Shown here piece by piece: positions 55,932 through 64,000 of a stretch of 64,000 nucleotides of DNA (positions are counted from its first letter, which is position 1; the number at the start of each line of letters is the position of its first letter). This DNA is from Craspedostauros australis. Taxonomy: Eukaryota > Bacillariophyta > Bacillariophyceae > Mastogloiales > Achnanthaceae. The stretch spans positions 1,860,001 to 1,924,000 of the forward strand of contig JAMXDE010000004.1 of the NCBI GenBank assembly GCA_026770025.1. The letters run 5' to 3'. The notes under the pieces were generated by a model. It was not told the origin of the DNA, made no database searches, and saw only the letters and a program-made list of their open reading frames with translations. A program made the position numbers and the translations under genes.

Positions 55932-56620
55932 TCTGACAAAGTACTGGGGTGAAGATCAGAGTCCACCACTCCGCCGCGGGCGTCCTCCACATGCTCTCCC
56001 ACGATTCCTATGCTCCGACCACTCTGCCACGGGTCTGTGAACTAACATGTCGCAGGTCACACTCCGTGACCACGAAGCAATGATTCCTGTCTTGTCGGTT
56101 GCCGGTAACATCTTGTTTTCGTGGGCTGGAAACGACACCAACAAGAATTTGTCTCACCCACCATCGTTTCCATCCAACGCATCTCCACCTTCGCAATTGT
56201 GCCGACAACATGTCCCACCAATGGACGCGGTTCCGTGTTGATCACCTGCGGGGCACAAGTCACGCGTCCAGACGGGAGGGAATTGGTTCCGGCAACAAAT
56301 ACGACCAACGACGAATGGTTTGCGGAACGCGAACGCCACCAAGCGATTTCATGTTCCCCACCAGAGGTAGAGTTTCAAACTTGTTTTTCTCGTCCATTCC
56401 GACAACTGGCACCCAGTGACATTAATCTGTTCTCAAGAAATCTCGCTTTGACACCACACTTTCCGCCACGTGGTCCGCAACCGCCACATTTTCGAACAAG
56501 TAGGCGCAGCACGGATACGGTTTGGGTGTGGAGCACAGCAAAGAACAGCTAGATGAACATAGCGAGATGAAACACTTAGTCGAAGCGGTACTTGCAAGGG
56601 CAGTGCACAACTGCTTTGAC
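55932..56620. other. Unit 2-specific spacer
   Basis: About 0.7 kb with no match in unit 1. Short ORFs on both strands (for example 56121-56552 plus) lack domains. No mobile-element signature recognised. Confidence 0.4.
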
Positions 56621-57586
56621 ACTATTAACACGAAGAGTTCCACTTGTCAAACGGACATTGATTGCATGCTTTTTATCTCTCTCTTGCTGTCAAGTTCGCT
56701 TCGAAGAACATCACCGCGATCAACTCTTCTGTCACAGTGCACGCACAGGTGACCCATACGGGTGTACCAGGTCACAAACGGGTTGGGGAGTCATCAACCC
56801 CGCTCACATAATCATAGTCACATATCATTGTACGGAGATTGTGTGCCCATCTTTGTCACAACGCATGGAATCAACGCCATAGTTGGTTCGCAATTTTCGT
56901 CATGTTGTTTTTCAACGACACTCGATGTGCCCGACTGTTGGGTGTGATTGGGCTTCGCGATGCGAGGCAATTTCTGTACGCTAGAATGTACGGGAGGCGG
57001 ATGCTGTTGTGCTGTTCGCGGTGTGTCTCAATGATCCACAGTCGGGAAATGCGCTGTCATGGGCGTTCCTCTCCTTGGCGGGCGAATGTGCATCTGGTGG
57101 CGAGAGTGGACGTTAACGACTCCAACTTGGGGCGTGCCGGATTAGCATCCTTCTCGCGGGGAGCTGTCGCGGTGGTTTTGCGAAGTGCTGAACTGCCATT
57201 CATTGACAGGGCATCTTTTGTCATCGTCCACACTCTCCCCGATGTTCAACCACACCAATGTGATCGGGCCCTTGTGAACAGAAAACGGCACGACCATCAC
57301 GGTGGCTGGGCAACTTCAAACAGAAGAGGGCACAATGCCACGCATGCGTGTATCAGCAACCTGGAGACAATCGACACAATCCAGGCAACATCAGCAACAT
57401 CGACGACGCATTGTTCCGCTCTTGACATTGCTCCTACGCACCATACTCGTATAATACCATACTCCTACGTTGTTGATCACTTTCTCGCAACCAACGCACG
57501 CATCTCCTGTGTCTCCGCAACGACCCATTGAATCTCATTGCATCCCATTGCATCCCATTCAGTCTGCAACACCGACATCTGTAGCC

Positions 57587-60500
57587 ATGGTCCAGCTTTC
57601 CGGAAATAATCCCAATGGAGTCCAAGCAGCATCGCACGCACCGCAGGAGTCAGCTATTGCGTCAACAGTCGATGAAGCCGCGTGCGGCAACTCGGGCCCC
57701 ACGGAAACAACCCATTCCCCAGCCACATCGATCCAATCCTTCCATGGCCATACCTACAATAGTGCCGTACGGCTGCCAAACCCACACAACGATGATGAAT
57801 CCGCGTCGTCTGTGATGGAAGATGACGATGCCTCGGTACCGTCCAGCAGCATCGACAACAAGGCGCGGCCAATGAGCACCTCCACACTCGCGGCGGAGGA
57901 GGAACGTCTCGTGACGTGCTCCAAGATGCTGCTGGTGATGGTCCTGCTGCTCACCATGGCTGCATTCGCGACCATCACATACTTCTTCACATCACAGCAA
58001 CAGGAAGATGATCTCGTCACCAGAGTACGTGCTTTTTGTTGGAGCGTATGGAAGATTGTATGCATGAAACTATCGTATCCGGTTTTACGGAATGCCGGTC
58101 CCACATTGACACAGAAGCACGAGTACAAGTACGAGTACAAGTACAAGTACGAGTACGGTTCTGGAGTGGTTGATCTGCAATTGCCCACATGAGATTCCAC
58201 CAAGAGGAGGCAATGCATGTGGCTGGCTTTCCACCATGGTGGTGATCATCATCGTTGGCATCTCATCTCTAACCATCCTTCCCGATCTCATCCTTCCTCT
58301 TCCCACGTGCTCTGCCGTACATACCATACGGCTCCACCTACGCCCATGCGGCGGTTCCATTCTCCCCTTGTTTGTGCACCAACTCGAACTCTGCTACGCA
58401 CGCCAAACCAACCTGCAACTATGAATGCAAACGCGGATGCAACATGTCTCTCTAGTTCACCGACTTTGCAAATCAAATCATCACCGTGTACGAATTGAAT
58501 GGGGAGCACATCGTGGGTACATTGGAGGAATTCAGTACATCGCTCACCGCACATGCCATCCAAACGAATTCGACCTGGCCGTTGGTCACTGTCCCTCTGT
58601 TTGAGGCATTGGCGGAGCGTGCCATCCAAGCGACGGGCTCCCGATCGATAGGCGTCGCCCCGCTCGTCCCGGAAGCCCAGCAGGGCGAGTGGCTGGGGTA
58701 CGTCATGCAGCAGAATGAAGTTTGGAGAGCAGAAAGTTACAAGCACATGGGGCTTCCCTTCATACCTAGCACGTCAGCTGGTGGTCCACCACCTGGTGTG
58801 GGAGGAACGGGCGGAGGGCCGCCGCCTGGTGCCGGAGGAATAGATGCAGGCGCAGGGCCACCTCCGGGTGTCGGAGGAACGAATACAGGTGCAGGGCCGC
58901 CTCCTGGCGTTGCGCAGGGAAGTGGCCCACCGGCATTTGTCACTGGGGAGAATACCAGCGACGTCTCCACCACGAGCACCACCAATGGACCACCAGCATT
59001 CGTCAACAATGGGAGCAACAGCAGCGACGCTGGTGGCAGCACTGGCGGTCCTCCCGACTGGGTGCTGGGAGGTGGGGATGATGGCACGGCCCCTCCCATA
59101 TTTCCCTTCATCTGGACAAACTTCACCCCTCCTCGTCCCGTCGAGGGTGTCACTGGAGCATCATCGCCGATATCCAAAGGCAAGTTCGCACCCTTCTGGC
59201 AAGTTGCGCCCGTCGTAGGGAACGACGTCATCGTGAACCACGATACGTTCACGCTGCGGGGCATACCTGAGAACTTTGATCGCATCGTCCGAAGTGGACG
59301 TCCAGTGTTGTCCGAGATCCTGCAAGTGCCTAGAGGTGGAAACTTCTTGCCACCGGAAAGTTACATCCTCAGCCCAGTCTTCGCCACTCTGCGGAAGGAC
59401 CTCGACTATCCTGCCAGCACAGAAGCGACGACGGCCCTCGGCAGCCTCAACAACCGCAACCGGGTCCAGAAGCCCAGCGCAGAGAACAGAACCATCGTCG
59501 CGACGGTCATTTCTTTGTTGCCGTGGCACAACTACTTCGTGAACCTCCTGCCGGAGGACATCGACCCGATTTACATCGTCATTCGCAGCAACTGCGGTGT
59601 CGAGTACACGTTCCTCATCACGGGTCCCGATGTGTCCTACCTGGGCAACGGCGACTTCCATGACACTGAATGGGATGCGTACGAGGTTAAGACCACATTC
59701 TCCCCATTCGAAGGAAGCGACTGCCAGAACTCTCTCTACATGTACCCAACCTCGGAGTTCCATAGCACATATATCACCGACAAGCCCATCATCTACACTG
59801 TCGGTGTGATCATAGGCCTCTCCATCACGGCGCTTGTCTTCGTCATCTACGACTGCACCGTGAAACGCCGGCAGGACAAGGTCATGACGACAGCCACGAG
59901 ATCCACCGCCATCGTCAGCTCGCTGTTCCCCCGGAACGTGCAGGACCGGCTGATGGAAGATGCTGCAGCACGAGAAGAGGAGGAGCAGAAGCAAGCGAAT
60001 CTGAACCGAGCCAAGAACCCTGTCACCGAGCTGCTTGGAAGGTACGACAAGAACAAGGACGCGTTCCGCATGGCGAATCGGGCGTCGGATTCTGCGGCAT
60101 CTTGCGGTCCCGTCACAGTCATGAAATCGCAGCACTCGTTGGGACCCTTTTCTCCAAGCAGCGGGCACAACGGCGACGGCCATCAAACCAGCTTTGTTGG
60201 GGCGAGCCCTCAACGCAGCGCAGGAATGGGATTGGACGGCGGATACAGTCAACACAGCCACTCTGTGACGGAGGCATCGATGAGTCGGAAGCTGTCCATG
60301 GCGTCTATTATCCCAGCCTCATCGATGCACCAGAACAGCAAACCAATTGCGGATCTGTTCCCAAACGCCTCAGTCTTGTTTGCGGACATCGTTGGTTTCA
60401 CTGCTTGGTCATCCGTGCGAGAACCGACGCAGGTTTTCATTCTGTTGGAGGGCATTTACAACGCCTTCGATAAGCTGGCAAGGAAGCGTGGCGTCTTCAA

Positions 60501-63399
60501 GGTGGAGGTGAGTACGGTTACATATGGTATGATACCAAGCTGGTATCCCATCACGCGACGATGGATGAGCAGTGTGCAAGTGCGCACTATTGTACCATTG
60601 TGCAAGTGTAAAATTGAGCTGGGCTCTGATTGCTATGCCCAGTGATCACCCAGGAACCTTGCTCATTCTCCCACTCATCACAAACTGTTTTCAATTCCAC
60701 GTTCCTGCCACTCGTAAATGCCTACTGATGCTGCCTCGCTCACTCACTCACTCTTTATCACACGTACGAGTAGACCATCGGTGACTGCTATGTAGCCGCA
60801 ACTGGCCTTCCCGAACAGCAGGAGCACCATGCTCTCATCATGGCCAAGTTCGCACGCGATTGCTTGGCGAAGATGTCCAGCGTCCTCAGGCGCCTTGAGG
60901 TGTCGCTCGGTCCTGACACAGTCGAGCTGGGCATGCGCGTTGGCATCAACTCTGGCCCAGTCACTGCGGGCGTCCTGCGTGGAGAGAAGTCCAGATTCCA
61001 GCTCTTCGGTGACACAGTCAACACGGCGGCGCGGATGGAGTCCACCGGCAAGAAGCACAAGATTCACCTCTCCGCGTCCGCCGCAATCAGCATTACCGCA
61101 TCCATGGAGGCATCCGAGAAAACTCAGAACATTTGGATTATGCCACGCAACGAGCCAATCGATGTCAAGGGCAAGGGGCAGATGAAGACGTTCTGGTTGG
61201 CGTACGGGTCACTGAGCACGGGGTCTGCGACGTCCAGCACTGTTGGAGGCACACCGCAAATCCAAAAACGGAAGTTCCCTCAACGACGCCTCAGCGGATT
61301 GGGAGGTGTATCGGAACATGAGCCGCTGACGCAGCCAATAGATGATGGCAGTGCGCCAGCTCCACTTCAACAAAAAACACTGTCGATGAAACCAAGCTCC
61401 TCCAACGGAAGCCTCAGCAGCTTCGGTGACAGCGTCGACGCAGTCTCAACAACTCGCTCGTCGTACGGCTCACAAGCGAATCGAAGTACGAGTACGGATG
61501 ACGACGATGACAGCAGCAGCGAGTCTGCAGAGATGCCCGAGTTTCTTCGGGAGAGTGTCATCGACAGACGAGAACGTTTGATCGATTGGAACGTCGACGT
61601 GCTGCGTGAGTTGCTCCAGAAGATCGTGGCCATGCGACGTGGCCATTCCAACAACAGCACCACGTCGCTGCAAGCCACAGTCCAGCAGCAGGCAGAGCTT
61701 CGGGACCTGGAGAAGGAACATCACGATTCCATCAAGTACAGCATCCTCGACGAGGTTCAGGAGATTATCGAACTCCCCAACAAGCCAGCGAAGTACGGCA
61801 CCGACCCACAGTCCGTCCACCTGGATGATGCCGTCGTGGCGGAGTTGCGAGACTTCGTGTCGAGGATCTGCTACATGTACCGCGACAACAGCTTCCATTG
61901 CTTTGAGCATGCCAGGTGAGTATTGGCATCATGCTATGCTATACGTATGGTCGTTTTGTGTTATTGTTTTGTTCAGGTCTTGGAGATGGCAACGGCACAG
62001 ATGGCGGCAGTGATGACTGTTCAATCTTGTGGCAACTCCACTCATGCCCGTACATCTCACTCTTGTCATGCCTGCTTGATCGACGAATCGTTTTGTGCTA
62101 CGTTGCCCTTTTCTGCTCCACTCCGTCCGCAATGCTCAAATCGTTCCACCATGCACTGTATGAACATCCGCACACCTCAGCCACGTGACGCAATCTGTGA
62201 TCAAGTTGATTCACAGAGTCGTCACGCCGGACTCCATTGATTACAAGAAGATGGCATACACGAAGACCGCTACGAAGACGTTGCACCAGTACACGTACGG
62301 TATCACATCCGATCCATTGACGCAGTTCTCCGTTGCCCTCTCGGCCTTGATCCATGACGTGGATCATCCTGGCGTCCCCAACGCACAGCTGTGCAAGGAA
62401 CGCGATCCCGACGCCGTGCGCTACAAGTTTCAGAGCGTCGCCGAGCAGAACTCGATCGACCTTGGCTGGGACTTGCTGATGGCGCCCCAGTACGAGGCCC
62501 TGCGTGCTTGCATCTACAGTAATTGCGAAGAATTCAACCGCTTCCGCCAGCTGATCGTCAACACCGTCATGGCCACGGACATCGTGGACAAGGAGCTCGG
62601 CTTGCTCCGTAAGAAGCGCTGGGAGACGGCCTTCGCCAATGTCCAACCCAAGCACCCTGGTTCGGCACCGGCAACGCCCGTCCCGCCCAAGAAGAAGATC
62701 TTGAAGAAGCACAGCAAGCAATTCAAAACGCCATCTCCGGTCAAGCCCGGCAGCGTGAGATCGTCGGTGACAAGCATCGACTTTTCCGGCAAAATGACCG
62801 AGACCATCTTGCATAAGGTGCCGCATCTGGATCTACGAAGCCCAATCAAACACAACACCATCAACGTCAATGGCAACGGCAGCGGCAACAGCGCTAACCC
62901 CAATAAGGCCGACGACAACAACAACAACAACAACAACAACAAAGACAACCTCCTGCTATCACCCATCACCATCCCGAAGTCCATGTCCTCGCTGAATCCA
63001 TCCAACCACACCAACGTCTCCGAAACGACGCGCAACGACATGAACCGCAAGGCCACCATCGTGATCGAGCATCTGATCCAAGCCTCCGACGTGTCGCATA
63101 CGATGCAGCATTGGCACGTGTACTTGAAATGGAACGAGCGTTTCTTCGAGGAATGCGCCATGGCGTACAAGGAAGGCCGCGCAGGACGCGATCCTGCCAA
63201 GAATTGGTACACGGGCGAGCTTGGATTCTTCGATCATTACATCATCCCGCTGGCCAAGAAGCTGAAGGATTGCGGCGTGTTTGGCGTGGCGTCGGACGAG
63301 TACCTGAACTACGCGACGGCGAATCGCAAGGAGTGGGAAGCGAAAGGTCAGGCGATTGTGGAAGAGTACGTCAGGAGGTTTCAGCAGAAGAATGGATGA
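57587..63399 (+). CDS. Receptor-type nucleotidyl cyclase fused to class I cyclic-nucleotide phosphodiesterase (copy 2)
   Basis: The gene has four exons (57587-58024, 58456-60507, 60774-61915, 62181-63399) with GT-AG introns at the same positions as copy 1, predicting 1,616 residues. Topology and catalytic motifs are unchanged: FADIVGFT, FKVE, TIGDCY, DTVNTAARMES, the atypical Gln (60999-61001), FHCFEHASHVTQ, HDVDHPGVPN, and Glu in GELGFFD (63217-63219). Differences: 11 extra residues in the extracellular Pro/Gly repeat (an added GGTGGGPPPGA unit), a longer Asn tract in the PDE insert (a net gain of five residues), DDASVPS for DDVSVPS in the N-terminus, and intron 2 about 43 bp longer. All motifs needed for both activities are present, so the copy looks functional. 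The ligand is unknown. Related cyclase/PDE genes have been linked with pheromone response in Seminavis (recalled, not checked). Confidence 0.88.
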
Positions 63400-63625
63400 A
63401 TAGATAGAAGAAGGAATGCGCATGGTCACTGCATGGTGTCCACAAGGGAACGCTGCATTCTCCCAAGGGAGAGATTCGAGGGAAAGGGGGAAGCACAAAT
63501 GTACATAATCATCAGATATAAAATGCAAATCGAGTGTTGATTGACTGAAAGAGCTGACATGTTCCTGATACTACGTTCGTTCTGTCGCAGGCCGTAGGAC
63601 ACAAGCAGGCATGAATGAACCCCTA

Positions 63626-63831
63626 CAACCATCACTTTGCGTGCACTCTCTGGTACAGTACTCGTTCTTATGGTTGACAGTGCATCGTGTTTACATGTTA
63701 CCCTTGAATAGTTCTTTTGTCGTCCGTCGGTTTTGCATGTACATACATAGTAGGTACTTGCTTGGCAGACCATCCCTACTTTACCATCCGCACACTACGT
63801 GCGCTTCCCAAATCTAAATTGTGGCAGATAG
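63626..63831. other. Spacer between unit 2 and the terminal minus-strand gene
   Basis: About 0.2 kb beyond the duplication edge; nothing recognised. It should contain the 3' flank of the minus-strand gene. Confidence 0.4.
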
Positions 63832-64000
63832 TTACGCATTGACTTCGTTGGGACGGTAGTAGGGACTCGTGCTGGGCGTGTAGGACGAGGATCGGCGTGC
63901 TGTCGGTGCTGGCGACTCGATGTTGAGCATGTTGTGAATTTCGTTGACCGAATCTATCCGCGCTCCGGTGCTGGCTCTCGACCTGGGCGTGCCATCGGAC
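63832..64000 (-). CDS. C-terminal end of an unrecognised protein (gene continues past window)
   Basis: On the minus strand, a frame enters from the window edge and ends with TAA at 63832-63834, giving 55 residues. It reads SDGTPRSRASTGARIDSV, then a short helical stretch around NEIHNMLNIE, then a Ser/Tyr/Pro-rich end (SSSYTPSTSPYYRPNEVNA). The composition and codon use resemble the neighbouring genes more than the spacers. Too short to assign a family. It is convergent with cyclase copy 2. Confidence 0.5.
   Translation of the reverse strand, partial: SDGTPRSRASTGARIDSVNEIHNMLNIESPAPTARRSSSYTPSTSPYYRPNEVNA

Larger units (their letters stand above)
52708..63625 (+). repeat. Tandem segmental duplication, unit 2 (compact)
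   Basis: Partner of 29665-50048. It carries the same two genes with a ~0.8-kb gene-to-gene spacer (55816-56620) that is not shared with unit 1, and a ~114-bp extra segment at 52740-52853 upstream of the ankyrin gene. Confidence 0.9.

Noticed and set aside
1-64000. tRNA, rRNA, snRNA or CRISPR features
   Set aside because: I scanned for T-loop-like GGTTCGA motifs, ribosomal landmarks and regular spacer-repeat arrays and found none that held up.

Overview
The window looks like nuclear DNA of a diatom, most likely a raphid pennate close to Seminavis. I infer this from several features: long, mostly intronless genes mixed with genes carrying short GT-AG introns, a receptor-type nucleotide cyclase fused to a class I cyclic-nucleotide phosphodiesterase, a diatom-style Ty1/copia element, and large STAND-type ATPases related to those attached to bacterial and fungal kinases. 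No rRNA, tRNA or CRISPR was seen. All family calls are read by eye from motifs.

Layout. 1-2.4 kb: the 3' end of a probable glycosyltransferase gene, convergent with a RING-H2 gene. 3.0-15.2 kb: two large paralogous STAND ATPase genes, head to head across a 3.15-kb gap with no supported gene. 16.16-22.21 kb: an apparently unreported TIR DNA transposon with ~160-bp inverted ends and TTAA flanks. It carries a DDE/D transposase-like gene, and a second, smaller TIR element has inserted into it. 22.6-28.6 kb: an acidic low-complexity protein gene, convergent with a third, more diverged STAND ATPase gene.

From 29.7 kb to 63.6 kb the sequence is a tandem segmental duplication. Each unit holds an ankyrin/BTB-like gene followed by a 1,600-residue cyclase/phosphodiesterase gene (four exons, three introns). 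Unit 1 (29,665-50,048) has been widened between its two genes by a young copia element (32.8-40.65 kb) and by a diverged, inverted relative of the small TIR element (41.3-43.2 kb). Unit 2 (52,708-63,625) keeps a compact ~0.8-kb spacer. Between the units lie a diverged TIR remnant and an older solo copia LTR. The last 169 bases hold the C-terminal end of a further gene on the minus strand.

Biologically the window is rich in signalling: three ATPases of the signal-transduction STAND class and two copies of a membrane protein predicted both to make and to destroy a cyclic nucleotide. The most unusual points are that both catalytic halves of that protein depart from the canonical residue at a purine-recognition position, that a low-complexity loop splits its PDE domain, and that two apparently undescribed DNA transposon families are nested in each other.
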